64,000 nucleotides of DNA from the NCBI RefSeq assembly GCF_032854445.1, contig NC_088297.1, forward strand, positions 19,295,127 to 19,359,126, read 5' to 3'. Both the position numbers and the translations under genes were made by a program. Positions 1 through 12,400 of the stretch are shown piece by piece. The notes below the pieces were generated by a model. That model worked only from the letters and a program-made list of their open reading frames with translations, was not told the DNA's origin and ran no database searches. Each line of letters begins with the position of its first letter. Position 1 is the first letter of the stretch. This stretch comes from Liolophura sinensis. Taxonomy: Eukaryota > Mollusca > Polyplacophora > Chitonida > Chitonidae.

Positions 1-180
1 TGAGAGTTTGAATCTACCTCATACAGGCTTCCGCGGTTGACCGTGGGAGTACCTTGCAGATGATGATGGATTTTCCATAGGCTCTGCCGTGTTTCCTCTC
101 GCCTTAACGCTGGCCGCCGTCGTATCAGTGAAATATTCTTAAGTACGGCGATAAACAACAGTGAAGTAAGTAAACAAATT
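1..180 (+). mobile_element. SINE-A, 5'-truncated by the window edge
   Basis: Sense orientation, tail to the right. It has the ccgtgggagt..ctttgcagatgatgatgg-type body, then gctggccgccgtcgtatca, the gtgaaatattctt..agtacggcg 3' block, and an AAGTAAGT/AAAC-like tail. Diverged from the better copy at 28146-28373. Confidence 0.75.
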
Positions 181-1151
181 ACAAAAATAAATTTACAAGT
201 TAGGCAGTCTACTTTATAATTAATTTAAATTATTACTATGACTCTCATTCATTTACATATAATTTTTATTATTGAATGCTCCAGTCCATGCTGAACCAAG
301 CGACGCTGTCCGTTCGTAGTAACACACGGGGAAATCACTCCTTGAGTTCAAGAGCCATATAACACCAAAAACGACTTGGCATAAAAAAAAGAATATCCAT
401 TTTCCCCCGCATTTGAAAACGGACATATTTATTTTCCACAATAAATCATTTTACGGCAGGCCCTCAAACACAGCAAAATCTCTTTAAAAATAGAGCCATT
501 TGTTTTTTGTCTGGATATTTTTGTCTGATTTGGAGAGGGGAGTCTTTCACTTTATTTACAGCAAGTAGTATTTATCATGGCCTCTCGTGTCTTGTTCTTA
601 TGGTGTTAGGGTGTAGCTTAGCAAAGGTCACCCTCGCCATATCACAATATTTCTTCTCAACCTTCAATGCGAGGTGAATCATTACACTTTTACAATGGGG
701 TATCCGTGAGTCATCTCAACTCTCGAGGACACAATCAACCTGTCCGTTGCTCAAATAAAGGTCAAATCAAATTCAAATCAAAGTAGAAAAAGGACGATCT
801 GTCATGATATCAATTCCTGTAAATCGCTACAGGAATTTTCTGGCCGTGTGTTCAGGCCCATGGCCAGCCATGCCAGTGTGGATTTCGTCCCATTCGTTTA
901 CACATTTGGTCGGGATTTACGTTGTTCAGCCGTGTAACATTCAGAGGAAACCCTGGCTTATCTACTTGGGGGTGATGTATGTTTAGCTTCCTTACCGTGG
1001 AATAAGCATTGTATCAGCTATGCATCCTACTCAAACGGCATTAGTCCTGTTAGAACATTGCAATTAACATCAATGAATTTTACCCAATCCTGCCTAAGCC
1101 ATGGTGCTAGAGAGCGAGTAACTTGCTACTATTTGCATGTAAGGGACTATA

Positions 1152-1290
1152 AGAACAGTTAGAATAAAACCTTGAGATAAATTGACAAGAGGCCGTGTTC
1201 CACCGTGTAAAGCATTAGCTATTTGTCGTGTACCACCCTGTCCTCACTACCCTAGTTAAACTTTCTATGCTGTAAGTATTTTAGTATAAT
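1152..1290 (+). repeat. Interspersed repeat D
   Basis: Unclassified short repeat recognised by recurrence in this window: gaataaaacct, then ttgacaagaggccgt, then a tttgtcgtgtaccacc-like stretch and ctatgctgtaagt. Other copies are at 31795-31880, 38083-38270, 38400-38560, 42100-42235, 56008-56150 and 63330-63430. No coding content. Confidence 0.6.
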
Positions 1291-1409
1291 ATCTACATGT
1301 AGATGTTCTGTTTAAGTCTTCCACAAAGACATGTATTTTTCTTTGACCCTGATAACGCTGTAAAAACTAACATGAAAACGATTTACGGGACTAGTCCTTG
1401 CGGCCAAAG

Positions 1410-1660
1410 TGGTGTGGCCATTGAAGTATCATGCCGAAGACAACGGACATAACACCTCATCTAGTTGCATTATACTGGCAACGAGTCAACTTGCCCTGTT
1501 TCCTTGCTCTAACATCTCGGTGCTGAGGGTTGCCAGGTAATGTAATAATAACTGAAGTTAAAACTACACCCACCATATCGACATGGTGAAAGGTACCAAA
1601 AACCCTATTGAAATACAACATGTAGTCTGTAATTGCTTGCAGTGACCACATGTGGTATGG
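1410..1660 (-). mobile_element. SINE-B-related fragment
   Basis: Shares tatcatgccgaagacaac, acctcatctagttgcatta and a gctctaac..tgctgaggg stretch with the copies at 27440 and 46360. Strongly diverged. A further shorter fragment (agcatgccgaacacaacg) follows near 1925-2060. Confidence 0.55.
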
Positions 1661-2078
1661 TGCATGTTATTGTAAATGTGAAGATATGTAACAATAATAA
1701 GAGTACATAGCTGACTGAAGTTCAGTGTGCCGACGATATGGTGAAAAGTTATATCACTATGTTCACAGCTGTGACTACCTGTATAATGGGTTATACTTTG
1801 TGAGCTGGTTTGTACAAATATAATGACTCAGTGTGGGCAATTTCACAAATCTCTGCATGTTAAATGGTTGTTATTTTTTAGGTTAGTCTGAACCGAAACA
1901 CAGCTGAACAATTCGTGGTGTCGTTGCCGAAGTAGCATGCCGAACACAACGAATCGACTCGCCTGGCCACAATTAAAGGTACTGACTGTCACCGGATGTA
2001 AGATCTAAGACGTCCTCAGCTGGAGACCAGGCACTCTACACAGGGGAAGGTTCATGTATCTATCTGAATCAGTCGACA

Positions 2079-2509
2079 GGACTACGCCTATTACCCATAA
2101 AAACCCATCCATCTGTCATAGAACCGCAAATCAAATTGTGGAACATAAGTGGGCCATTAATCCATCCTGAACAACGCAAGTGGAGAAAAAGCGGGCTGGG
2201 TGACCTGGTAAATGCAGGAGTTTTTTTTTTCATTCTTTATTTGTTTTCTATAAAGGGTATTCAGTCTTGCAACTACAAAAGCGACAAGGTTGTCATTTTC
2301 CGCATTGGAAGGTAGAAAATAATGTAGCTCATTAAACGTACAATAAATTGCCATCCGTGATGAAGTGTATGTGAGAACCAGGCGTGTAATTCTATAGCGA
2401 TGAAAATTGTAAATCCCTGTGAACAATAGGTGCTTTTAAGGCAATTTTTGTGGGCCACCGGTGAATTGAGGAAACTTTATCCATGTTTGGAGACTGGAAA
2501 TGAATCGCT
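2079..2509. repeat. Interspersed repeat E, copy 1
   Basis: About 430 bp, closely matched by 5852-6278 in the same orientation. It starts ctacgcctattac, passes through aagtgggccattaat, a poly-T run, aaagggtattcagtcttg and gtagaaaata, and ends gaatcgct. No intact coding frame or terminal repeat is obvious, and I cannot assign it to a known family. Confidence 0.75.
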
Positions 2510-5500
2510 ACGACGGGCCACAATTGAAAATGTTTCGTATCCATTGATTAGGGTTAAATATACGTCTAGTCGTGGCAACAAGCTTAAAAGATAAATGACA
2601 TGCATATGTCCTGTTATGTTTGCCATGCAAATCTAACATTGAAGTGTGATTTGAAATTTCGGATTAGGATATGTTGGTTGCCTTCCAGAGATTAACGAAA
2701 ACCTTCAAGATTTATTCTTCTTCCATTTCTTACAAGTAACTTTTTTATTATTATAATTTTTTTACCCTTTTATTGGTGTTGGACAAAAATTGTTTTTTTT
2801 GAGACGAATTTACTTTCGTACAGCGTAAAACACCAGTCAAATAAGTAAACAAATATTAATACTGTAATATGTGATTGCGGATTTGGAAGGTCATGTTGTG
2901 TTTGTAGGCTTAAGGGCCTCGAACGGAACGATGGTTAAGGTCGTGAGTTATGATTTATTTACTGTGTGCTCATACCGAGTCATTCTCCGAGGTAGACGGA
3001 CATTGTTAGTTATAAAGACAACACGGCCTGACTTGCACAATAAGTAACCAGTTGGAATGCCGCGTGATTCACAACAAAGAGAATAAAAATAAATCCCATG
3101 TTAATCGCTCGAGTTTTATTTTTATACCTTATTGCAAACAGTGCAACGCATATCTTTTCAATAACGTCAATCACGCTGTACACTTCGGTATCAAACCTAA
3201 AAGAAACTATCTTTATCTTGTTTGACAGATGAAATGTATTTTTGAAGGCCTATTTGATAACTACAGACGAAATAGTTCTGATAAAAAGAGATTATTAATC
3301 ATTGGTATAAAAATAAAATCTGAGTGTAATGGAAAACCGAATGTCAAAAGTGCTCTGCAAATTGCAGCACATCTGATTTTCCGTAGTGACGAATTAAATA
3401 AAAACGTCACAAACTATCACTTGGCGGAAATCCTCGAAAGAAGCAATAATACAATGTTGGAAGGACATGTAAAAATGGTCGGCCACGCCAGTTTCAAATG
3501 TGATACCAACATTACACGGAACGCAAATCAATGTTACAAGAGAGATAGTGCGGCGTGGTAGAACCGATGAAGCGATTCTATTAAAAACGCGACAGAGCCA
3601 TGGAACGTCCCAAATCAGTGGAGGGAGAACATATTCCTGTTAAGTTTACAGGACATAATTTCCAGCGCCATCAAGTGGTGGTCAAGACAGTCTGCAGGAG
3701 CACATTCCAGATGTCCCTAGAGGCGTTTATCCTCCCGTGGAGTTTTTGTTGTCTTTTATGGCAATAGAAAGAAAGACCATAAATAAAGCTCTGACATTAC
3801 TCGTGGGCATCGATTTCCTCACCGTGAATCGCTTAATTTATCCCATTAAGCTAAGAAAGAATTCATGAATTATGCGATACCCATCATGCTGATATCTCCC
3901 ATCTTTAAAAATGTGAACGCCTTGAATAAGTGACCGTGTTCACCGAACAGGCAAGGAATGCGGCCTAAAGCATTGGGTATTTCTTCTGCGTACCTACGGA
4001 GTCACGGACGCACGTGTTGGCCGATAATGACACCGGTCGACAATGTACGAGTCAATAATCTTAATCAACCATCTTTTTCAAAAGAGTTCTAATGATTCAG
4101 CATCTAAAATCAGCAACATGTCGAAAAACTTCTCGTGCAATCATTGTGAGACAATTAAACTGAACACCCTTGCAAACGGAATGGAAAATGACTGTCTAAC
4201 AGTTCATATAAGGCAATTATTTTCTTTTAGCTCAGCCAAGGCCCCGAGTCGGGCCCTATGCTCCTCTGTAAGACGTGACGTCTGTTTTCTCCTACACAGT
4301 GGCAAAGCCTCCGCTAAAAGCAGCGTGTCTGAGCTGAAGTGCTTGTATTAATTCAAGAGACGTTGTCCGTAATGCTCTTCATTGTGTTAAAGTCCTTAGT
4401 TCGAAATACCAGGTCGTTTACACACACAACATACTGTTATTACCTATAATATAACTTACCCTCTCCTCATACTAAGCTATTTGTTCTACAACATTTGAAA
4501 AAAATCACCAATATGGTGTTTAGCCCGTAGTTAATCCGTGGGTACTTTATTTAGAATTGCACATATGTAACATATACATGAAACCAGCATAAAAGTGATT
4601 TACTGCGCTCTTGGTCGATCTTACATACCAGTATAAAAAAGGGGCATCACTCCGCATTATTTAAAACCCATTTATCAGAAGATGGGATTTCTACATGAAA
4701 GGTAGCTATCAATTTCAACTCAGGAACCAACGCAACAGGAGAGTACCGGCTAAGTGTCTTAACAAGGTCGTTAAAAAAACTGGTTTTTAGTTATGGCTGT
4801 TCAGCCTATTTTATGGCTATAAATCAAATGTATGAGATGTACTGTGGATTTCACGGATCAAATGTGCAGTGTTTCGCCCATGTGTCGTTTCGGTGTCAGT
4901 AGCATCAGAGCGGTTTCTGTCATGCACAATATTTAATGTTGGAATCATGAGTTACTGGGTAAATTTTTCTTTAGTTCGGTAGGTAATATGCGTCAAAAAA
5001 GGAGCACTGAGACCTTATCATTACATGATTTAGAGCAAGAAAAGCAAACCTTATGCTGTAATGGAGGCCTAACATTGAAAATACGGTCCGTAAAGCTCAC
5101 TCTAGACTTCAAAACCTTTTAATGCATTATATGTCCCGATATAAAAAGCTTTCCAGTGTGAGTGAAATTATTATTAGTACAGTTAGCAGTGGGGTAACGT
5201 GATTAGATGATTTAACTTTAAGATACTTTGTTCTGTAAACCCGTTCAGATATACTGATAAACATGTACGCCAAATCTGTGTAACCCATAACCATATTAGT
5301 ACTTTGTTTTTTTTTCTCCAGCTTTTTTGGCCATTGTATAGATTTTGGATAAGTTCTGTGGGCTGATGGATGCATATACAAATAGATATAGATAATTTAA
5401 GACTTCAGATTCCGTTTGCTTTATTTGAGAACGTTTAATATCATGCCCAGACGGTGTGGTCATATATGCTGTTAGATAGACATCGAAGTGAAATCCAGTT

Positions 5501-5851
5501 TCTTCACCGGTTTCAAGTTTTAAATTCGCCAAACATTTCGCCGGAAGCTGAGCAAGTTATGCAACGTCGTGTACTGTTGGGTACAGATGAGACAAAATTC
5601 ACATCTGCAAACAGAATTGATTGGACATTTTGCTAGATGTCGAGCAAACTGTGCAACGATATGTATTGTCAGGTTAAAATGGGACTAAAATCCAGATCTG
5701 AGAACCGATTTCCACTGACAGTATCCATGATGACATGATTAAAGGTGTTTCAAGCCCCCCCCCCCCCCCCGCCTCCAAAAAAAAAAACAGCTCGAAGGTA
5801 GATGATGGACGCCAATGAAGATAAGCGGGTACGACAGACGAGCTGGGCGAC

Positions 5852-6278
5852 AGGGCTACGCCTATTACTTACACAAAAACCCATTCATCTGTAATAGGAC
5901 CCCAAATCATATTGCGGCACATAAGTGGGCCATTAATTCTGAACAACGCAAGAGGGGAAAAAGTGGGCTGGGTGACCTGGTAAATGCAGGAGTTTTTTTT
6001 ATTCTTTATTTGTTTTCTGTAAAGGGTATTCAGTCTTGTTATTACAAAAGCGGCAAGATTGTCATTTTCCGCAATGGAAGGTAGAAAATAAAGTAGCTCA
6101 TTAAACGTACCAATAAATTGTCATCCGTAATGAAGTGTACGCAAAACCAGGCGTGTAATTCTATAGTGATGGAAACAGTAAATCCCTGCGAACAATATGT
6201 GCGTTTTAAGGCAATTTTTTGGGCCAACGGCGAATTGAGGAAACTCTATTCATGTTTGGAGACTAGAAATCAATCGCT
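5852..6278. repeat. Interspersed repeat E, copy 2
   Basis: Direct copy of 2079-2509 with scattered substitutions and a shorter poly-T run. The sequences on either side of the two copies differ, which argues for dispersal rather than a larger segmental duplication. Confidence 0.75.
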
Positions 6279-6794
6279 GTTGTTCCAGGAGTGTTGTTCC
6301 TGTTCTCATCTCTGTCAGTCTCGTCTCCATGCCGTCGAATGATGTTACTCCAATGTCTCTGGGATAATTTGCAAAGGAGATGCGATGATTTCCAGTGTAG
6401 AAATCATTTAAAAACGTTATAAAAATTACCAATATCACCGCATCAGTGAGATTTGAACTCTTGCTAATCTACCTGTGTATCTGCAGCAGCCGAACTAAAT
6501 GTTTAAAACTTATCATATGTGGAGAGACATTCCCGTATGTATCCAGTAATGCAATAAGACCAGTGACAAGAAGGAATACACTTCTACCATATAACGGTGG
6601 TCTGGCATTGTACCTTTCATCTACTACAGACAGCACAACTTCAAAAAAGTCCGTCCCTAAAACATACCCAGGTTTGATACATTTCTGACTGACGCTAGAA
6701 ACGCTTCACAGTTCCCCAAGAATAATAATTATCGTAACAGATATCATAGGTCTTCAGCCTATATTGTAACTGAAGAAGGTCCAAGTAACAAAGT

Positions 6795-6905
6795 CTGTAC
6801 ATGTGAAGGTCTTTCAGCAACTTGCGGATGATCGTGGGTTTCCCAAGGGCTCAGTCCGGTTTCCTCTCACCATAATGCTGTTTACCGTGGTATAAGTGAA
6901 AACAC
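6795..6905 (+). mobile_element. SINE-A fragment
   Basis: Body part only: gaaggtctttcagcaactt, gatgatcgtgggtttccc, tttcctctcaccataatgct, ending near gtataagtgaaaac. Head and tail are missing. Confidence 0.7.
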
Positions 6906-7059
6906 GTGTTATACAACGTAAAACACGATTCACATAGAGGTAATTTGCTTTGATCGACAAGAAACACATTTTTCGGCCAAAAATGTCGCTTAGCTCTACC
7001 AGCAGCCTCAAACCGTTACATAACAAAAATGGGTAACATTTCGTTTCGATGTCAATCGA

Positions 7060-7665
7060 CTGTTGTATGTCGTTCAGCACTGCTCATGTTTTTCACCTAG
7101 AACTGACCAGCTGCCTTACATTACTGCTCATGTCTTCCACCTACAACTGGGCACCTGCCGCACTGGACTGCTCAAGTTTTCCACCTACAACTGAGCACCT
7201 GCCGTACTTTACTACTCTTGTTTTCCACCTACAGCTGAGCAAATTTCATTTTCGACATACCTGTAGCTATACAGTACTACCAATTTCTTCAATCTAGAAC
7301 TAAGGCAACTGCCGTACAGCACTACCCAATATTTCAACCTAGAACTGAGCGGATGTCGTACGGACTGGCCATGTTTTTCACGTGGAACTAAGCAACTGGC
7401 GTACAGTACTGGCCATTTTTTCCAGGTAGAGCTGGGCAACTGCCGTACAGCACTACCCATTGTTTCAACCTAGAACTGAGCGGATGTCGTACAGACTGGC
7501 CATGTTTTTTCATGTAGAACTAAGCAACTGGCGTACAGTACTGGCAATTTTTTTACGCAGAACTGAGCAGATGTCGTTCGGTAGTACTGTCCATTGTTAC
7601 CACCTAGTCCCAAGAAGCTGGCGTATAGCCCATTGTTTCACCCTTCTCGGCAGCACAGTTCAGCA
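7060..7665. repeat. Minisatellite, about 44-bp unit with a 131-bp higher-order repeat
   Basis: Degenerate units of the type tgtttttcacctagaactga plus gcaactgccgtacagcact. gccgtacagcactaccca recurs at 7311 and 7442, so three monomers are re-duplicated as a block of about 131 bp. Open frames on both strands here are repeat-derived and not genic. Confidence 0.85.
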
Positions 7666-7860
7666 TCATATGGTCAGTGCATCGCTGTATAACTTTTGTG
7701 ATAAACAGCCTTCATTGTCTTAATTATAGGCAGTTCAACTTTCCCTATTCGGGATCCAACCGTGTGGCCTTGCTACTGACATTTAAAACTCTTGTCGTTT
7801 TCTGCGTTGTGTGTGATCGAATTAGTGAATTACACTATAGAGAACAGGCCCTTAACCTTT

Positions 7861-8226
7861 GAGTGAGTGAGTGAGTGCTTGGGGTTTAAAGTCGTACTCA
7901 ACAATTTTTCAGTCATATGACGACGAAGGAATCCTTAGAGTGCACGCAGTGTGCCACCTTGTTGCAGGACGGATTTCCACCGGTCTTTTTAATCTAGTGC
8001 TGCTTCACTGACACGATTTACCAAAGGCAAGTAAGCGCCCCGCCCGAGCCATTATACTGATACAGGTCAACCAGTCGTTGCACTATCCCCTTCATGTTGA
8101 ACGCCAAGCGAGGAACTTACAACTTCCTCTTTTAACGTCTTAGGTTTGGCTCGACCCAGGATTGACCCTGGATCTATCGCTTCCGAAGCAAACGCTTGGC
8201 CAACTGTGCTATCGGAACCGGTCCTT
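7861..8226 (-). mobile_element. SINE-B, near full length
   Basis: Reads on the minus strand from a tRNA-like head at 8226. The A box is tagcacagttgg and the B box gggtcaatcctgg. The body contains gttcctcgcttggcgttcaa and ataatggctcgggcggggc, then the region rich in catatgac. It ends in an (ACTC)n tail at 7861-7876. Related copies lie at 54126-54447, 27360-27540, 46355-46600 and 1410-1660. Confidence 0.8.
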
Positions 8227-8786
8227 AACTTAATCAGACCCAGTTTAGATTACTAAACTAGGAGATTACTTAATCAGACCCAGTTTGGTTTTGGTTTTTT
8301 TTATGACGTAATATCGTGACATTTTTGTCTATCTCTTATCTTTTTAAATCAAAATGTCGATCTATGCTATTTAAGCATAGGTCAGTACTATCTTTATTCT
8401 ACGTACATTATTTTAAAGTGTATTCTAACATATTGCATTGTTTATACTGCGTTCTTACCTGTCAGTGCTATACTCTTATAAGCACTAATCAGAATGCACA
8501 TTGTAAATTAATGGTAAAAGCGCAGGCGGAAACTATCTGGCTACTGATCGTTGTGGTCATGTGTTTTAGTGGAATGTTTCGGCTGCGGCGTTACTCGATC
8601 TAGTGATAGCTCGCTATCATACTCACAAGGTTTGTCAGGTATCTGACAAAGGTCGGGGATTTATTCTGGGCATTCCAGATATAAACCTGACCAACGACAA
8701 ACAATCTTTAATACGTTAAACACCAGCCAATCAATCAATCAATCAATCGTAAAAAAGTAAAGTTAAGACAAACGGATGATACTCAC

Positions 8787-9443
8787 CTCGGATGGAATTC
8801 TTGCACCTGCCAACGAGGCGATTCCCAGAAAAACTATAGGAACCCAACAGAAAAAGTCTGTCATGACGATAAGAGTCATTCTCTTAGCCATGGCGTTGTC
8901 CGCCTTCGTCTCTGGAGCTCTCACCGCCTGGTGAGTGCGCTTTGCCACGATAAACATCCACGAGTACGACACGGCTATCGTTAAGAAGGAGACAAAGTTT
9001 AATCCAATGAATAGAAAGACTGAATATTCCCAGCCCGGAGGCCGCTGGTGCGTTATGTGAAGAGGCAAACAAACCCCAGAACGACCGTAAAAATTCTCGA
9101 AATAGTTCAACTCTAAGAGAGGAACGCCAGATAATGTTAAAACTAGAACCCAAACGAAGGCCATTAAAATGCGGGCCTGTTTGAGTCCGAGGCGACTGAT
9201 CTTGAAAGGGAAGATGATGCAAACAAGACGATCCAGGGTAATCACTGTCAGTGTAAACACGGATATTTCACTGGAAAACGTGGAGAGAAATCCGGCAATT
9301 TTACACAGAGCACTTTTTCTCCAGGCCTTATCGTGGACGATGTAAACACCGCGGTAATAAGAATCCACAACTGCGATAATCATCAGGTAAACTCCCATCA
9401 AGAAATCCCCCAGCGCCAGGTTAGTGATAAGGAAAGTATGCAC
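8787..9443 (-). CDS. TM2 to TM6 exon of the GPCR (657 nt)
   Basis: Acceptor TTTGCAG, donor E|GTGAGT, phase 0-0, 219 codons. Visible in order: TM2 with [10 protein letters not shown] (Asp 2.50); TM3 starting LCKIAGFLS with the disulfide Cys and ending TLDRLVCI (DRL in place of DRY); TM4 ([17 protein letters not shown]); ECL2 with GVCLPL, the partner Cys; TM5 ([16 protein letters not shown]); ICL3 with basic residues; and TM6 with [10 protein letters not shown] (the CWxP switch). It stops at RIPSE, just before TM7. The expected next exon (TM7, NPxxY) was not found in 1-8786. Confidence 0.95.
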
Positions 9444-12400
9444 CTGCAAACAGAACGAAGTAAAAAATGGTAATTTGGATGTAAATGCAATGGCATTTGT
9501 ATTTTAGTCTATTACAAGGATGGTGTCTCGCTGTTCACGGACTGTCAGAATCTAGCTATTCATAAACTGTTTGGTTGCCAGCACCTTAATTAGGGTTTCG
9601 GTATTACTTCCGGCATGCTACGACAGTGTCTCCTTGCAGAGAGACCGTTTCTGAATGTCGACATATTTTAGTGCTGCCTAACTCAAACAACAGGCCTCAC
9701 AAAGTGACTGCATACTAACACCGAAACGACTTATACTATCTTTTACGCTGAGGAGCCAGTAAGGCAGGGCATTTATAAAAGCGTAACAATGTCTGTAATG
9801 GATTTAAGTGGGTATATTTAATGGGCTTCCTCAGTTTTTCATGCCGCGCGACATAAACATCTGGTCCACACGCACGATACATTGTTCAGCCGAAGAAGGT
9901 TGAAAGACAAAAGCAGGAAATATCGACATGCGTAAATTAAAAATGAAGCACACAAGGACAAATTATCTGACGTGATTGTGGCTCCGCTGCCATATGTTAT
10001 GTGCTTTATCAGATACAAGGGGAAGATCGGTGATTCATTTCGCAAGGACCCAGGCTGCCTCAATTCGTAAATCTTCACATCGAAAGAAGTCATCATAAAT
10101 AACACTTGTCAGTTGCTCTCAACTTTAACTGCGTTTAAAAATAAGCTTTACTGTGATAAACGTAAACAGGATAAGCGAGAAAATGACTTTTACGGTCTCT
10201 CCTGTGCAGGTAAGTCAAACATGTCTTTGTCCTAGACATAAGTGTCATTATATTCCTGACCTTTCCACTGCGGAAGTCCCTCACTCTCCAGCCAATCACA
10301 AGCAGGTTTCCAAACGAGGCTACCATGCCCAGCACCCAGATGCTTATGCGCAGGACAAAGTTGGACATAAGGTCTTGACAAGATGAGAACTCATCGGGCT
10401 TTGCGGAACAGGCCACGCCAGTCGCTAGGCAACAGAACCTGTACTCGTCCGTGTAACTGTAGGAAACAAAACAAATCTTTAAAGATAAAGATAACTTATA
10501 TTAAACCAATGCTTATGAGAAAAACCAGGTCCAGAGATAACAAAGCACTCTTAGATCTTAGACTTATTTCAAAATTTCAAAACATTCCAAATTGTTAGGG
10601 TCAAAATGTTGCTCGACAACGTAAATTTTGGGTATGTTAATGTAAAACAAGAGAAAAGGTCATACAAAGTATAATGATTGAAATTTTTACTTCGTGGTCC
10701 CGGAGCTAATGATAATGATAATATAACAGACTACAGCATGGAGAGTAACACCAGAGAATCGACAGCAGTGTTATAATTGGAAAGTGGTCACATATAACAG
10801 GAAAAATGAAAGCGCCCTTATTTGCTTTTTAGACTCAAATGAATTCACTGGAGTGTTCGATTCCACCAGAGTCTTCATACATTTCAATCTGTGAATTTTA
10901 ATTCCATGAATAAGACAATAACCGTTCTCTCCAATGTTCTTAGCTTTTGTAATATGTGACATTCGGCGGACACGGTCAAAATACCCAAGGGTATGCATAT
11001 GCAAGGAGAACTCATCAAAATTTTTACACGTTAGTGCAAGAGATATGGCACTAATTTCTTAAATTTGAAGGTGGAAAAAACATTAAAATGACAAAGTTCA
11101 GATGAAAAAGCGCCAAAATTTATTCCTAAATGTGGTTTTCAATATTTTTTCCGATTTTTCCTTCAGGAGAAAAAGACATTTTGTATTTTAGGTATTTGGG
11201 ACCACCTTTTTGTATTTATAGTCGTTGTTTAATAATGTCATAAATAAGGATGTAACACACGTTTAATAAATATTTTTGCATTAGAATTGGTTCTTTTCAG
11301 CTATTTAGGTTAAATGCATATGTTCCGATATAACAAAAAAAAAAAAACAAACAAATTTACATTCAACTAAATTTATTAGACAAGCATTACATCCTTATTT
11401 AGAACATTATTATGCAACCACAATAAATGCCAAAAGTTGGTCCCAAATACCCACCATACAAAAATATTTTCAAATACCCTTTTCTCCTGAAATAAGAAAA
11501 ATCCCCCCCCCCCCCAATAAAACCATTTAAGATCATATTTGCAAATAAGTTTTGACGTTGTTTTATCTAATTTTGGCATCATTTTTATGTTTTCTTCGAT
11601 CTTTCAGCTACCCTTTGACGATAGGTAATACACAGTGCAAACGAATAACAAAATTGCAAAAAAAAATCTGTTCCGCTGAATGCAGAAGAACATTGATCAT
11701 CTTAGTCAAGTTACAGACAGCCACAACTCATCGGAGATCGACGTTGGTACCCACGGAACTTTGAGAAAATTTAGACACTGGAGTTGGGAAATATGTGCAC
11801 GTAACGAGTACTACTTCGATTCCTCTTGAAGAAATATATCTCGTTTAACTATGCTGACACAGAGTATCTAAATTATATTCTTTAATGACAGTACACAGTG
11901 ATTTAAATCAAGGACGCTTTCATGGTACAAAGGGAAAATCACCCTGTTGTTGTAATTTCATTAAGCGGCAATAAGCTTTCTCTTTTAGCGGTTTTATTCA
12001 GATTAGACAGGAAAAATCACATTCAGCATATGTCATTTGCTCTTACATGTATGCGTTTGTTTATTTAAATTAAACAAAATTCAAAGGCCTTCAAATCCAA
12101 AAGCTATCTTACCAAAGATTTGTCATTTGCTCTCATTTGTATCAAATCCAAAAGCTATCTTACCAAAGATTTGTCATTTGCTCTCATTTGTATCATTTTC
12201 TTTGACACAATCAAACACACCTGCAAACTTTATGTAGTTTGGGACATTTATTGGCATGGAAACTTCTGCAACGTTCAATCACCAATTTAATTATTTCTCG
12301 AAATTTTTTCCCCTTTTTTTCGGTCTATAGCATAAATGCACAACTGCGTAAGGGTAAAAATACCTCCGCGGTAAAACACTAATGTATGTTTTGTTTTAAT

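Larger units (their letters stand above)
1..8762. other. 3' intron or flank of the receptor gene; no TM7 exon recognised
   Basis: On the minus strand I searched for a TM7/C-tail exon (an NPxxY-type stretch behind an acceptor) and saw none. The stretch holds SINE fragments (1-180, 6795-6905), repeat D (1152-1290), SINE-B fragments (1410-1660 and about 1925-2060), two copies of repeat E, a 44-bp minisatellite (7060-7665) and a full SINE-B (7861-8226). Other small open frames show nothing I recognise. An (AATC)n microsatellite sits near 8726-8748. Confidence 0.6.

Noticed and set aside
3229-3561. 110-codon plus-strand ATG frame with a possible acceptor just before it
   Set aside because: I recognise no domain, there is no partner exon, and the length is compatible with chance in AT-rich DNA of this size.
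8017-8226. tRNA gene candidate from the A and B boxes
   Set aside because: The boxes belong to the head of a SINE-B and the sequence does not form a clean acceptor stem; the same holds for the SINE-A head at 24600-24700.
8884-9222. 112-codon minus-strand frame inside the TM2-TM6 exon
   Set aside because: It is a shadow of the receptor frame in another register.
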